Shown here: positions 1-13,021 of the stretch, piece by piece
Numbering within the stretch: the first letter of the stretch is position 1
Layout of the letters: every line of letters begins with the position of its first letter
Assembly: GCF_021155775.2 (NCBI RefSeq)
Contig: NC_060234.1
Span: forward strand, 8,504,283 to 8,568,282
DNA from: Neodiprion pinetum
Taxonomy: Eukaryota > Arthropoda > Insecta > Hymenoptera > Diprionidae
Direction of reading: 5' to 3'
Length of the DNA: 64,000 nucleotides
Program-made: the position numbers and the translations under genes
Notes under the pieces: generated by a model
Database searches by the model: none
Told to the model about the DNA's origin: nothing
Seen by the model: the letters and a program-made list of their open reading frames with translations, nothing else

Positions 1-377
1 TCCCGCGCCCAGCTAATCGCGAGAGCATCTTTTATTTGCGAAATTATTGTAATTCCTAGTTCTCGTCTAGCGACCTCAATGCTGCATGGAAACAGTTTCA
101 CGGTGGTTCATTTTACTCTCCATTCTTTACGGATTTGCCCAAAGTACCTCAGCTATGCACTTTTTGGCCCCCGAAATGCGATGAATGTGGGAATAGTAAC
201 ACGTGTGAAAAAACCACACGATTTTTGGAATATGAGTAACTTTCGTGAATTCCGCTACGAAACAGTTATGCACCGTCGAAGTTTAAACCCTTTTCGTTCG
301 TTTGTTCATTTAATATAAGAATAAGAAAAAGGGTGAATCTGCTCGGTTGCAAAGGTAGGCGTACTGCATGACCTTAA
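1..377. mobile_element. Family A miniature transposon, copy 1 (cut by window start)
   Basis: The sequence matches 6209-6592 almost throughout, sharing a long internal block (for example 'gtaattcctagttctcgtct') and the right end '...catgaccttaa'. The left terminal repeat lies outside the window. The right end carries TTAA at 374-377, the same four bases found at both ends of the other copies. It has no transposase, so it is a non-autonomous element. The TTAA ends suggest a piggyBac-type transposase acting in trans, which is an inference. Confidence 0.75.
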
Positions 378-2379
378 CCGTAGAACTCGTGTACAACGTG
401 GTCGTTGACGACCCCAGCCGTCTTTCAAAGTGCGCTCTAATGCTAAAAATTGACATTATCGACCGGGGACAGTGACCATGATTCAGTTTCATTATCTGAC
501 CGTGAGGTTAAGCCGGCGGTAGCATCAGTTTCTTGCTGGTCATGGCGCAAAAGAATTGAGATAAGCAATTGAAAAAAAAAATTAAATTTTTCATTTCATT
601 GAAAATATTTAACTTCTTATCACGCAATTTAAGCATCAATAGTCACATATATTATCTAAAGCCACGTACTTTATGTACTGAAGAAATTTTCTCCGTGAAT
701 TCGGACGCTAAGTAAAAATTTTACGCTACTTTATTTTTTTTACATGAACACGGCCGCTTTGTATAAAACGTACGCTTTTTTTCAAGCAAAAAATGTACTC
801 AATGATACAACTTGGCCGTCTGCGAGGAACACAAAACGGTGCGTTGTTGCCTTTGCGCTACCGCAGTCAAATGAGTTATACGACTCCTTCCTCAATTTAT
901 TATTACTAATGACGTACTATTTTTTAAACAAAATAACTTGGAAATATACGAAAAGCCGCTACAAACACTTTTTTTGTCATGTTGTTATTGACGTTTTCCG
1001 TATTTCCGTATTCTGTATTTTTCGCATTTTAACATCCCGAAATAAATATATTTTTTCAACGGGCTATAGTGATAGTGATTTTGTCCTGGTACTCCTGCTA
1101 GTCCAATGTATCCTCTTCAAAACTGGGTTTGAAATTTGAAAATCGGCTTTTTACAAAGAAAGTTGTGAGATTTTCTTCGAAAAATGACGTTTTTTCTATT
1201 TTTTAGCACTTTTTGGCAATTAATTGAATTTTTCACCAACTGGACTTCAACGAAATTGTATTTTCTCTTCGCCGTTCGTTTCCTTACTAAAAAACGAAAA
1301 GATTTACGTCCTTACTAGTCCCATTATTGCTTTTAGAACGATTTTACGACCGAAAAACGCGAACGACCCCACTTATGAGTCACAAGCTAGAAAAAGAGCT
1401 GCACGTGTTCTAGGCTTAATTATAGGTTATACAGAAACTCGATTTAGGCCTATCCAAAAACATGAATACATTTTTTTTTGCGAGTCGTGTTAAAATTTTC
1501 CGCCACTGGGAAGACAGTAAACGCGATAGAAAAAAGAGATAGCAATTTTGTAATGTAATTTTATAATTGACGTTCTTACTATAATAAATTTTATTATAAG
1601 TGTAGGAGAAATACACGTAATCATTTAGTTGAATTCGATGCACTTGGAATGACAATTAGTTTTAATATCTTTCTTGATTGAAGGTTAAGAATTAATACAC
1701 CCGTGAAAGGGGCCGTCTGGAAACTACGTGATCAGTTTTTAGCTTGTTCTGGCCTCCCCTCATCGACAGCCACATCCCCATACCCCTCCAGCAAAGTAGC
1801 GTTAACTTTTCGACAAAAGTTTCATTTTTAAATTTAAATGGCACGACCAATAAAACAAGATAACAAATGGCGCATTTTTGCAAAGTAACGTTACTTCGGT
1901 GTAACCCCCCTCCAAATTGGTAATGTAGTTTATGGACAACTTTAAAGCGATTGAAAAATAGTATACTGTATTAAAAATGCGAAAAGTGAGCAATAAAGTT
2001 TGCGGCACGAGCCTAGGTGAGCGCTGTAATCAGTCGAATTAGATATCACCCATCCGCACGTGTGATACATGTTATTTTCACCAACATCTGTGATGGAAAG
2101 TTTGACTTAAGAAGTACCGAAGCTGGCATTGTCAGTGCGTAAAATTCGGGTTAGGTAACGCTCAATGACACAGTGCGTGGAATTGAGTTATTCGAAGGTG
2201 CGCATGCGCAAAGGAGAGCCCTAGTGTGCACATGCGCCAACATCGTCACCACCGGACTTAGCTATTTGCTGTCACAAGGCTAACTTTCCTATGCTGCCCC
2301 CGAACTAACTCATCTATAATCTTATTGTGGTCAACCCTAACCGTCAGTTCAGCTTCTGTTGTTAACATGACCAGAGCGT
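378..2379. other. Intergenic, no gene recognised
   Basis: AT-rich sequence with only short open frames lacking recognisable domains. The one compact feature is a GC-rich patch around 2165-2290 with a 12-bp palindrome, listed separately. Confidence 0.6.
2199..2210. promoter_or_regulatory. NRF-1/Ewg-like palindrome
   Basis: The perfect palindrome TGCGCATGCGCA matches the consensus bound by NRF-1 and its insect orthologue Erect wing. A second 'catgcgcca' half-site lies about 25 bp downstream. No gene start is visible next to it, so function is unproven. Confidence 0.3.
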
Positions 2380-2660
2380 TCAATTAGTTTGACTTACCGT
2401 CGATCTTAAATAGTTTTTGACTCGTTGTAATAAGAAAAAGTAGCGTTCTCCGGAACAATTGGTCGCTGCGACGCGTATAAATATTCGGAGAGTGGCATTT
2501 ACACTTGGGTATATTGTTGAAGGAATCTTATCGACACACATTGCATACAGTTCATACTTTGTGCAGCTTTCAGTAGCAAAGGAACGCAAATACGCGCAAA
2601 GGTGTTGAAATTTGACCTCTAGTGTGTCTTTTAGATCTTTAGGATAGTAGAATTTCAGAT
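2380..2660 (-). pseudogene. hAT transposase remnant, C-terminal dimerisation domain
   Basis: The minus-strand translation contains a recognisable hAT C-terminal dimerisation region: 'LRIFIRVAATNCSGERYF' followed by 'RVKNYLRSTVSQ', equivalent to the family pattern 'LPVTxASxERSFSxLKxIKxxLRSxMSQ'. The conserved E-R-x-F and L-R-S-x-x-S-Q residues are present. The frame stays open upstream to 2991, but the added residues (derived from 'gggatatcc' repeats) do not look like transposase, so this is a chimeric open frame. The matching N-terminal part lies at 4179-4902 on the same strand, with about 1.5 kb of unrelated or decayed sequence between and the catalytic middle missing. The element cannot encode an active enzyme. 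Confidence 0.75.
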
Positions 2661-3127
2661 TTTGAGAATTGTTTACAATGGTTTCTGGCATCATTGTAAG
2701 GGGTTTTGTGATAAAAACAAATTTGCCATTCAATTTTACGTACGCCGTAGCTTGCATTTTGAGTTTAATCCGTTGCCTATCAAGGATTGTGTAAAACACG
2801 CCCACACAGCACAAAACGTCCATGGGATATCCCATCTGGGTCTCATAGAGCCCATATATTATATATTCCGGACTATTACGATATCCTAATGATATCCTAC
2901 ATAAATCCAGGATCGCGTCAATGTCTATGGGATATCCTATTGTTGGATTTGGACATGCAGGACATTTATAGTGCATCTGCTTCATAATCAATATATGTAT
3001 GTGATATTTTATGTATATTTATATGATTATTTGACGTCCAATCGCTGTATCCACAACATTTTATAATTACAGTCTATGTTAATTATATATTTGTATGTAT
3101 CGTCATCATTCGTTATTGCACATATAT

Positions 3128-3175
3128 GCACACACACACACACATACACACGCATACGCGCGGGCGCGTGTATTT
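3128..3175. repeat. CA-rich microsatellite
   Basis: A run of CA dinucleotides with ATACA and GCGCG interruptions, lying between the two hAT remnants. Confidence 0.9.
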
Positions 3176-3769
3176 GTATGTGTGGTAATGTAATGTAACA
3201 GTTCGTTTAGACTAATGCGTAATATTGTTACTGTTTTTGGCCGGTTGTATACATTTTCTTTGTGAATAATATTTAAAAATTCACACGTCCGTTCGGCGCT
3301 ATGATTGCGGTGATCCCATATGTGATACTTCGCGATGCTATTATAGAATTCGTCCTCTCTTATTGCCACATGGCTGATGACTTTTGTGCGCGTTGCACGT
3401 GTTCTCTGCTACATCTAGGACACGGAACCGGTGAAAAGCGGTAAGTATGCATTTTGAATATTGAATAAATGTTTAAGACAATTATAAATTTCAATATCAA
3501 TAACCTAAATTCGTAAAATCATTGGTAAAATTGTTATTAAATTTATTTTTACTTTAATTTGAACATAACCTCAAATCGTACACGTGCAGCATGATCGTCA
3601 TTCGTAATAATTGAACATTTTCTTCCATAGAATTCTTTTGTATAGAGAAGTTGGAAATCTATATTAGCGATATATATTTTATTACATGTATTTTACTTAT
3701 ACGTATTGTAATATTATATTTACTTGTGAAAAATGGGAGAAATATTTTTTTTCGTTTTATATTTCGATG

Positions 3770-4050
3770 GTTTTAGAAGAGCTAAGGACTTCTTTGTTCT
3801 GAGTTTTTTTTTTGTTTTTTAAACGAATGCGGTCTATATGATTACGATCATCGCTGTGTCCAGTTCATGTTTATATTGTATTTATGGAAAAAAGAGGAAC
3901 ATTTCTGTTTTATTTTTCTTATTTTAAGTTTTGGGTTTGAAAGGGGTAAAGACCGTTTAATTTCTAAGTTTTTTTTTGTTTTCCTTTACTAATGATTAAT
4001 TTATTTCACGACGATCATCACTGTGTCCAGTCCATGCATACATAGGTATA
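3770..4050. repeat. Degenerate tandem duplication, about 180-bp spacing
   Basis: Two similar blocks, each a T-rich run followed by 'cgatcatc[ga]ctgtgtccagt[tc]catg' (at about 3847 and 4011). A weaker third relative ('cgctgtatccacaac') occurs near 3043. The array sits inside the gap between the two hAT remnants and may be part of whatever disrupted that element. Confidence 0.5.
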
Positions 4051-4178
4051 TGAATGTATATTATATACATACGTCAATAAAATGTCATATTTTATTATTT
4101 AATTATCCGACTATCACATCCTCTGATTACACACAGCATATTCCTATGAATACCAATGGTACTTTTTCGACAAAATTT

Positions 4179-4902
4179 ACCTAATAGCGAATGAGGTGCA
4201 CATGGTACGTGATCTGCGAATGGATTGACTTCTTTAGCCAATGCCTATGTTTCTGACATATTGCTCGCGTTATTGTAAGACTGTCTGTGACAGTTTTTAA
4301 CATCAATATCGTGACGAATGAGGGTACTTATTGCCAGTACAGAAGTTACGAGTTCTTTGGCCGTATGGCCGGAGTTTACTGACATAACGAATAATAAATG
4401 TCGACCAATCTATGTCGACGATGTCGACGATTGTTGAAAAATACTTTTCTGCTTTCATTTCTTCAAGTATCTCGTCTCGGACCTGCTTTGCCATTATCTG
4501 AATAAGCTTTGCACAAATTGTCGAAGAAAGGTAAGAGGTAGAGCCACTCTCCTTATTTCCGTACAATCGAATATACTCTGCAACGAATGGATCAAATCCA
4601 GCGATTAATTCTAAACACATCGGATAGTTTCCGTTATGCTTGGAATGAAACTTCTCGCTTGAATTTCGAAACGCTAATCCACGGACCGTTAATGATTTTA
4701 TTACAGCGACCACGCGCCTCGATATATTTGACCAATAATCAATTGCTTTTTCATCTGAAATTGCTAGAGCTTTATCAACGTAGGAACGTAGAAGACAACT
4801 AGTTTGATTCTCGAATACACTAACGATGGTCGTGGCTGCGTTTCTTTGTTTGGAAGCTTGCAGTAAATGCTGTTTGTTAGAGGTAACTAGTTTGATCGGC
4901 AT
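4179..4902 (-). pseudogene. hAT transposase remnant, N-terminal half (DUF4371 / ZMYM1-like)
   Basis: Minus-strand reading from 4902 to 4303 gives a 199-codon open frame with the DUF4371 pattern of ZMYM1-like hAT transposases: 'YWSNISRRVVAVIKSLTVRG', 'NGNYPMCLELIAGFDPFVAE', 'SYLSSTICAKLIQIMAKQV' and 'YFSTIVDIVDID'. After a stop, homology resumes one frame over: 'DIDVKNCHRQSYNNASNMS', an in-frame TAG, then 'AKEVNPFADHVPCAPHSLL' down to about 4179. The family pattern there is 'KNCRGQSYDNASNMSG...INPxAxFVPCAAHSLNL'. At least one frameshift and one stop make this a decayed copy. It pairs with the C-terminal fragment at 2380-2660. Confidence 0.85.
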
Positions 4903-5068
4903 AGGTGCGCTTGATCAGGGAAAAATTGGAATCCATATTTTGTTCAATGCTGCGTTCTAATAAAATATCGCAGGTGACGTAATTTGGAACGGTATTTTGT
5001 GAAGGATTCAAACTGCGTATGATATTTGTGAACTGTGAACTATATATATATATATATACATAGTTCAC

Positions 5069-5669
5069 GATAATTCAACATTTTCTGTGAAAAATTTTTG
5101 GAGTTTCTGAATTTTATTGAGAATTTCCCGTTCGTTTTTTTTTTTTTATCCTCCTTAGCTCATTTTCTATGTCCGGAAGCACTTACTCGCTCACGCGAAT
5201 CACTCATCTCGGAGAACGTTTGCCTAGAGCTACAGTTACTTTTATATTAAAATTGAAATCATTTCGTTGCCGTATCCAAGCAGGCCCGGTGACTTATGAA
5301 TTTTTCAGGTATGGAGTTGGGGGGGGGGGGGGGTCAATTTTTAACAGTAGCCATATGTATTACACATATTTTAAATTTATTTTAAATAAATATAAAATAT
5401 ACATAAATAAATTATTTATTTTCATTCAATATCTCTCTGTATGAATGTATGATAGTCGATTAATTGGTATATAGGGTACAGGTAGACGCAAGCGAAACTA
5501 ATAGGGTTAGGAGACATAGTATCGTTAATCGGTATGGTAGATTTCTGTTTTCTCCGATTTTTCCAACTTTAATGCGGAAAAAAATTCCCTCAAATTCCCA
5601 GGTATGGGATTCCATACCTGAGAAATTTCAGGTATGGTTCAGTCCATACCATCCAGACGAAAGTCGCCG
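5069..5669. other. Intergenic, simple repeats only
   Basis: A short TA run lies just before, at 5041-5058. A run of 13 G begins near 5321. Several 'aggtatgg'/'ccatacc' words cluster around 5300 and 5600-5660 and can pair locally. No gene seen. Confidence 0.6.
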
Positions 5670-5973
5670 GGTCTGTCTCCAAGGACTGAAGTCCCCATAT
5701 CTTATACGCGAAAGGAGGCTCAACAGTCCCGTTCTATACGCAATTCTGAAGAAAAACACTCCAATGCATTTTCATTTGATACGGAAATAGAGAAGTGGTA
5801 TAGATTTTGCAAAATTGCAATTGTAAATTCGTAGAATTCATGCAATTTCTTTATTTATCTGTAAAGAGTGGAGCTGTAAGGCCCTTTTTCGCATTTGAAA
5901 TGCGTGGACTTAGATATTCAGAGATATAGGTATTACATGCGTCAACGTCGAGATCGATCAGGGCATCCCCTTA
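5670..5973. mobile_element. Family B miniature transposon, copy 1
   Basis: It shares several blocks with 47845-48220, including 'cgcaattctgaagaaaaacact' (18 of these bases in the other copy), 'atgcaatttctttattt' and the end 'gatcgatcagggcatcccctta'. The right terminus is clear and the left boundary approximate. It has no coding capacity and a foldback layout like copy 2. Confidence 0.65.
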
Positions 5974-6044
5974 TTCCGCTTGTCAGATGTCGTCATATCG
6001 CACGACGAGTGGTTCTGCTCACCGACCGATAGAGTGCGCAAGTG

Positions 6045-6592
6045 TTAAGGTCATGCAGTAGCCATGTAGTATTCCTGCCTTTACCGACTGCGCAAACTCA
6101 CCCGCTTTCCTACTATATTAAGTAAACAAATGAAAAGAAAAGGTTGAAATTTTGACGGTGCATCGCTCTTTTGTAACGGAATTCAGGGAAGTTACTCATG
6201 TCTCAAAATCCCGCGCCAGATGATCGTGAGAGCATCTTTTGTTAACGAAATTATTGTAATTCCTAGTTCTCGTCTAGCGACCTAAATATTGCATGAAAAC
6301 AGTCTCACGATGGCTCATTTTGCTCCTCATTATTCCCAGAATTGCGCAAAGTACATCAGCTATGCACTTTTTGGCCCCTGAAAAGCGGGAAATATACGAA
6401 TAGTATACGTGTCAAAAAACCACACATTTTTTTAACAATTTTCGGGGTATGAGTAACTTTCCTGAATTCTACTACAGAAGAAAAATGCACCGTCGCAATT
6501 TAAGCCCTTTCAGCACGTTTGTTTATTTAATATACGAAGAAAAAGGGAGATTATGATCGGTCGCTAAGGGTAGGCGTACAACGTGACCTTAA
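6045..6592. mobile_element. Family A miniature transposon, copy 2 (complete)
   Basis: The most complete copy, about 548 bp. It begins 'TTAAGGTCATGCAG' and ends 'ACGTGACCTTAA'. The terminal inverted repeats run for roughly 150 bp and include 'tttaccgac[tc]g' near the ends, 'gtaaacaaatgaaaag' and the 'gacggtgcatcg'/'gcaccgtcg' pair. TTAA at both ends (6045-6048 and 6589-6592) fits a piggyBac-type target site. It has no open frame of consequence. Confidence 0.8.
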
Positions 6593-9180
6593 GTCGCTTG
6601 ATAAGTAAGAGCTCTGCCACGTACGATATTTTATATTTTTGTTATTTATCAAGACTTTGAGTAAGAGAAAAAAATGCTACTCAACCAAATGCCGCCGCCA
6701 TAGGTTATAGGCTTGTTAGCCTGGGTGTGAACTCGATACTGATTACAAAGTTTTACCGCGCTATTCGGAAATGGGATACTTTACGCACTCTCCACGATTT
6801 ACAAAAGTCGAACTTTTCAAGGGCAAGCATGTGCTGGTAAAAAATCATTAATCATGGTGAGGCTCGTACATATATGTTATTATTTTTCTCCCTCTTTTAG
6901 ACAAATCAGGTCTTCAAATGTTAACGCTCTTTTTGATGAACCAATATTGCGACATATATTTTTTTAATCCCCTAATATTGTTTAAAAATACTGCCCACCG
7001 ATGAAATAACGACCATAGGAGGATAGGTAAGGTAAAAATACCTTTTGCGAATATCGGAATGAAATTGTATGGATAAGCAGGTATACATACGTAAATTGAT
7101 TAAGCGACAATTAATATTTCCTGAAGCTTTACGGGCAGCGCGCTACGGGTTTATATTCTCCAATTGCAATTCATTGTCGACGTAACTGGCTAGGGAGAAA
7201 AATTAGCTATCGCAGAATAAATTTCCGTGTACTATTAAAATACTACAACTCTCAAAGTACCAGACCTCAAACTATTGGTTTTTGAGCAACAGAAAATTTC
7301 AAAAAGAATCAGACCTCAATTTCATTTGGATGTGCGGAAAAAAAGTAATAAAAAAGAACAGCATCATTTTCTTCTCCAGAGTGACATTGCCGATTTAATT
7401 GACATTTTAATATCTTATTGCGAAAGTCAAGAGTTTTTATCGGCACAATGAACAGATTATCAGTTTATTTATCTTCATGGTCGAAAATTATCACAATAAG
7501 GAACGAAAATTTGAGCGCAAATAATTTTTTTTATCGTCAATTTGACAAGCCCAAAATCTGTCCATTGTGTCTGTAAAAACTCTTCACTTTTTAAATAACA
7601 TATTAAATTTTAAAGTAAATCAGTCCAGCCACTTCTGAAAAATTAATTATTTTCTATTTTGTTACAATTTTTTTTTATCTCCGTACCCAATTGAGATTGA
7701 GGTCCGATACTTTCAGGATCTTGGTATTTTCATAGTACATCCATAGTACATAGTACATAGTACATCCATAAAATATCATTTAGATATCCGCAAGAAGCGC
7801 TGTTATTATTGTTTGTTTTTACCCTACTTTTCTTCCTATAGCTTTTTTAGAACTATTGATGTATGTATGACAATGCAAAATATGGTCACATAAATATTTT
7901 AATTGTTATTTTAATCGATTTCTTATTCAAATAATATAATTAATCAAGTGAGTTAAAAAAAAAATAAAAATTTCTTGTGATATACGGCTCCATGAAAATG
8001 AGCCGTCAAATTTTAAGCGATTACGAAATCGCAATATGTAATTTACTGTAACGTAATTATGTTTAGTAATCTGACAAAGGTTAATTAAACAGTACAGAAG
8101 GTGGGTCATTACACCATGGTTTTTAGAAAAAACAAGCATCCGAGAAACCTTGGACTTTGACCAATTTATAGGTTTTCAAAACCCGATTACTTCCACTTCG
8201 TCCTTTGCTTGTCTAACAGACAAGCCTTGCGAAAATTTCTATTTTGTGACATCAGAATTTTCGTTTCAATTCCTAATAAACCATTAAAATAAACTTGTCC
8301 ACAGTACTTTTCTAGATTAAAAAAAAAAAAATATTTGTATTACACAAATATCGTTTGAATATCAACGGCAAACTTCCACTTTTTACAGTGATTTTTGCGA
8401 AAAGAGCGGTTCAGAGCGATTTGGTACGATTTTTGTTAGGCTCAAGGCTATTAATACTACCTCGTCTCATGTGTTAGTTCTTGAAATAGTAATCAGCAAT
8501 AATTTTTATCACGGCAAACCTTGATTTAAACTTTAAAAACGGAAGTTATGAAGTTTTAAAATACAGTCATGATTTACGGTATTTTTTACAATCACGAATA
8601 CAGTATTTCTTTCGTACTTATAAAATTTCTTTAGTAATTTTATCCCACAAAAATACATCCTGGATCCGCGTCTGTGGTATAATTTTTTCCCCGTGAATCA
8701 CTTCCGCAAAAGGAATCATCGAATGCATTGAACAATTTCCAACGCATGTGGCAGCGGCAAAAGCGCCACTTTTGTTGTCAGTGCCGCAATAATCATTCGG
8801 AACATTTATGTAAATGGTCGACCACGGTGATGAATTCTAAGTGCATGACGCATTTGTCCAACACACTATGCGTATACATAGATATACAAAGTATGGGTGG
8901 GTGGAAGGCGAAACAGCGTTGGATACTATTACAGGAGCAATTATTACGTTGAATTATTCCCACCATCTGGAAATTGCAGTGTAAACATTTTGATTAAAAC
9001 CACGTCGGACAGACGTACGCAGATGGTTAAATGCGCCGCGCAAACGCACCGCGACAATTATGAATAAACGACTCGATCGCGGATCGGAGTCTGCACCTCC
9101 GATTCAAATGTCGTTCGACTAAACGACTGCACGCCAATTCCGAATGTCGAAATCGCGTAGGTATGCAATTCCGGTCCGCG
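6593..9180. other. Intergenic, no gene recognised
   Basis: AT-rich. A short tandem of 'catagta(catc)' units lies at about 7730-7770. A GC-richer block around 9000-9180 (many CG dinucleotides, 'gcgccgcgcaaacgcaccgcg') precedes family A copy 3. I recognise no protein or RNA gene. Confidence 0.55.
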
Positions 9181-9436
9181 TTAAGGTGATGTAGTACTCC
9201 TACCATTACCGATCGAGTAAATTCCCCATTTTTCACGAACGGTAAGTGTTTAAATTTCGACGGTGCATATTTTTTTTCACGATTCTCGGGATATGAGCAA
9301 CTTTCCTCGATTCCGCTGCAAAGGAGCGATGCACCGTGAAAATCAAAAATCCTTTCCGTACCTTTGTTTCTTCAATATTGTAAGAAAAAGCGTGAGTTTG
9401 CTCGGTCGGTAAAGGTATCACTACCGTATGACCTCA
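9181..9436. mobile_element. Family A miniature transposon, copy 3 (internally deleted)
   Basis: It begins TTAAGGTGATGTAGTACTCC and ends at 'ccgtatgacctcaat'. The inverted 'gacggtgca' and 'tgcaccgt' sites and the 'ctcgg[ga]atatgagcaactttcct' block match copies 1 and 2, while the central part is missing. The right-hand TTAA is mutated to TCAA. Confidence 0.75.
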
Positions 9437-12159
9437 ATATTAAACGCCGAAATCGACGAGCCGAATCGCTCGTGAAAGCCTTTCGAACATTCCGAAACCG
9501 GCAAATTAGCGCCTTGCGAGTCTCTAATGAGTGAATAATGCCGACACACGAAAGGCTGTTATTCGTAAATAACTGCTTAATTAGGACAATGAGGGACAGC
9601 TGCTGCTGAGAGATGAAAACAGTTTATTTTTCTCCTCGACTTCTGGGTATGTATCGTGATAACGACGAATTGCAGACCCTTCTGCGATCCGAGATGCAGA
9701 AGAAACACGTGCGCGTCTTGCGCCGATGGCAAACGGCACAACAAAAGGCCAAGAGATATTGGCCATGAATCTTATTTTCAGTTTACGTATTTTTCCAGCA
9801 CTTAGCGGTAATTCACGGAGACAGAAATGTTGATTTATCGCTAATCTTGGCAATATCTTAGGTCCTCGTTTGTGTTGACATATTTGTTCAGCGATTTAAA
9901 CAGATTTCTTTTATACGATACACTTTGCAATTATACTAGATTGACGCTTCGATGAAATTTCATTATTCTCTTAAGATTCAGATTTTTTTAAGATTTCAAG
10001 TGATATTTCTTCCTATCGAATTAAAAATCGATCAGCGAGCTATAACTTTCTGCCAATCTATGCCTGTTGAACATTCATTTGTCCAATCTTAAATTTACGC
10101 ACAGAAGTTGAAAGTGCGTCGAAACATTTCAAACAATTCATGAGAGACAAGAATTTTTCCAGAAAAAATAGACAAAACCACCTAGAGAAAAAAAATCCCA
10201 CCGAAAATTTATGAAGTGTCAGATTCTTCAGAGTAACGTATATGTGAAAACCCGAGTAAGAGACAATTTTTGAAGAACAGAGACTTTATGCAAAATCATA
10301 AAAACATTAGACATATTTTTACAAACAAACATTCCCAAACAAATGCTTGAAAGAAATTTAAATCGATTTGAATAATTCTTCACAAAGTTTGGTAAGAAAA
10401 AGCTACAGAGACTTGGATACCAAAATGAGTAAATACTACTTGGCAGTAAAGACGACTAAAATACGTACGGTGTAAAAAAATCAAATGAATTTCGTTACGC
10501 TGGTTAATAGAAATTGCACTCTCTGTTAACTTATCGTTAGCTTTGAAACAATATTCAATGACTCGTTCCTTGAATGCGATACATGTGTATATATATTTAT
10601 GCATAACTAAGACGGTCATGTGCATCGTACAACCTCCAAAGATCCATCTCGTTAGTATTCAACATAATCAACGTTATGTATTCTGAAATTGCATGGAGTT
10701 ATGCTAGGCGGAAAGAATGACCAAAAATAATCGCTTATTTTTTCCCGACTATTCGAGTATAATCGATTATTTTTCAAACTCGATTAATCAACCGACTCGA
10801 TTATTTTTCCTCACAATCGGTTTTTGTTTTTTACTCCTATGAACGATGCAATAAAATATCAACTCACGTGATTAACGTATCAATTATTAATATTGCCTTA
10901 CTCACTGAGTACCTATTTGATGTAACAAGTCAAAGATAGATGAATATTTTCACCTGAAATTGCAAAATACTTTGAATGAAACGGTAAATTATCAAAAAAA
11001 CTCTTCCTCTATTAAGACTGCATACTGAAATTTACGAAATATTGGTTTGAAATGCAACGTTTCAAAAAATACTAAATATTCGTTTAATCAATTAAGTTTT
11101 ACCAATTCAATCCAGTCATGTTCGATTATTTTTTACCTTAGCGGCCATCACTAGTAGATGAAACTCAGACTGTTGGTGAATGAAACCGTGACAAAAAAAC
11201 AAATTCTGTAACTGTTCATAACTATATGTAATATAATCCACAATACATCGAAATCATCGAATATCTTAAAGGTAATACACACGGTAATTATGCGCCACGA
11301 TAATGAGTTACGATTTATTATTCAGAAATATTAAATCGTAAAATCAATTTATAATAGTTAACCAGCATGTTAAATCGAGATGTGAAGTTATTCGGCCAAA
11401 TTCCGAGACGCGATGTTATTTCGCTCACAATCAGCTGCTGTTTGATTGTGACTACTTGTGATTCCTGGAGGTTAATTGATATTCAAGACACTCCGACCTT
11501 GCCATCGAATTATACTTCGCTCTGTCCGGCAGGCGTGTTTCGTTAATCGCTATTAATGACTGGCATGTAAACCGATTGTGCTCGTCAAAGAATTTTTCCG
11601 TTTACGTTGAGCTGTAATTTTCAGAAGCCGTTTCGACACGAGCCAGTTTCGTTTCCCCAACGCAGGGTTGAACTAATTTTTTCCCCCATAGCTGTATTTA
11701 CGAAACTTTAAATTTATTCTAGGGATAATTGTTCTAGTTGATTAAAAAAAAATGTCAAACGAGAGCATACTTACTATGAATTTAGTTTTCTTTTCTGGTG
11801 AGAGCTATTCTCAGAAAATTTTGGAAATTCATATCAATTCATGGAACAAATTTCTGACAGTTTCTCAGTTGTTCAGAAAAATCACTGCAAAATATCAGTA
11901 ATTTCCAGGCGCTGTATTGAGATATCTCAGTCTTAATATAGAAAATTAATTTAGGCCTATTTATAGAAAAACGTAAATATTTTTTGAATCTTTGTGATAA
12001 GGTTGCATTGGAGATATTAATTTTCGGTTAAAACCAGATATTTGCCACTCCATTTTAGAATGATTAATTTCGATCGATTCCAACAATTTTTCCAATTTCT
12101 CTGAAAATCCGTTCTTGCAGTTTTCCAATTTGTGATTAGAAAGTGAGATTGTGAAAAAT

Positions 12160-12199
<40 letters not shown>

Positions 12200-12877
12200 G
12201 AAAACTTGCTTTAATACTTTGTACAACATGACGGCATTCACTTGTATAATCATTATTATATAATCACGGATTTCCGTACGCTATGCGGGTTAGATACCAA
12301 CTATATTAATTGATAAGCTACGTTGATGCGACGATCTCGGTTTTGCAAAAAAAAGTAAAAGTGCGTATCTCCTTTTCATACACGACGGTAAAACGGAGTC
12401 CTTATTTTATTTGTCATTGTGGTCACATAGCTTCGAAAATTTTTTTATTGACCGTGGAAGCACGTTTCGTTACTCTCACAAAGATTTTTTTAAACATTTT
12501 CCAAAATGTGCGTATGCGTATGTATGCAGAAAATGTATCCTGAGTCCCGAGAAACTGGCTTCATCGAGTTCGGTTAAAGCTGGGTGAAAAGTCAAGTATC
12601 GGGTGGAGACGATCCCAGAGTATATCCAACAATAAGAGCCTCACTAATTCCAGTTACCAGATGAGGAATTTTTCAACTGTCCAATAATCATTTCGTATAT
12701 TCTAAATTAGGAAGAAATGTGAAATATTTGATGAAGATTTAAAAAAAAATTTCCGAATATCAGTTCACTGGTGGTTATAAAATGGTTGTAGCCGTATAAC
12801 TTGATACATCATTTATAGCTCTCAAAATTTTCCACAAACCTTTCTTGAATTTGGAAACACGACCTTTCATTTTCAAT
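9437..12877. other. Intergenic; CT microsatellite and cgattatt-rich patch
   Basis: A (CT)n microsatellite lies at 12163-12198. Around 10728-10815 there are repeated 'cgattattttt' and 'actcgatta' words. No gene recognised. The open frames here cross simple repeats or have no domain signature. Confidence 0.55.
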
Positions 12878-13021
12878 TTAACGTCATATAGTATTCCTAC
12901 TTTTACCGACCGATACACCGTCGAAATTTGAACCCTTTTTGATCGTTTGTTTATTTAGTATAGGAAAAAAAAAGGGTGAATTTGCTCCGTCGGTAATGAT
13001 AGAAGTACTAAATGATCTTAA
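12878..13021. mobile_element. Family A miniature transposon, copy 4 (144-bp derivative)
   Basis: Only the two terminal repeats remain, joined near 'gaccgatacaccgtcgaaat'. TTAA sits at 12878-12881 and 13018-13021. The internal words 'gtttgtttatttagtatagg' and 'gggtgaatttgctc' match copies 1, 2 and 5. It is a minimal deletion product. Confidence 0.8.

Noticed and set aside
3106..3369. Minus-strand 87-codon frame as the missing middle of the hAT transposase
   Set aside because: Its end is the CA microsatellite translated, and the rest shows no hAT similarity.
12017..12253. Frame with a repeated Arg-Glu stretch
   Set aside because: The R-E-R-E run is only the translation of the (CT)n microsatellite on the opposite strand.
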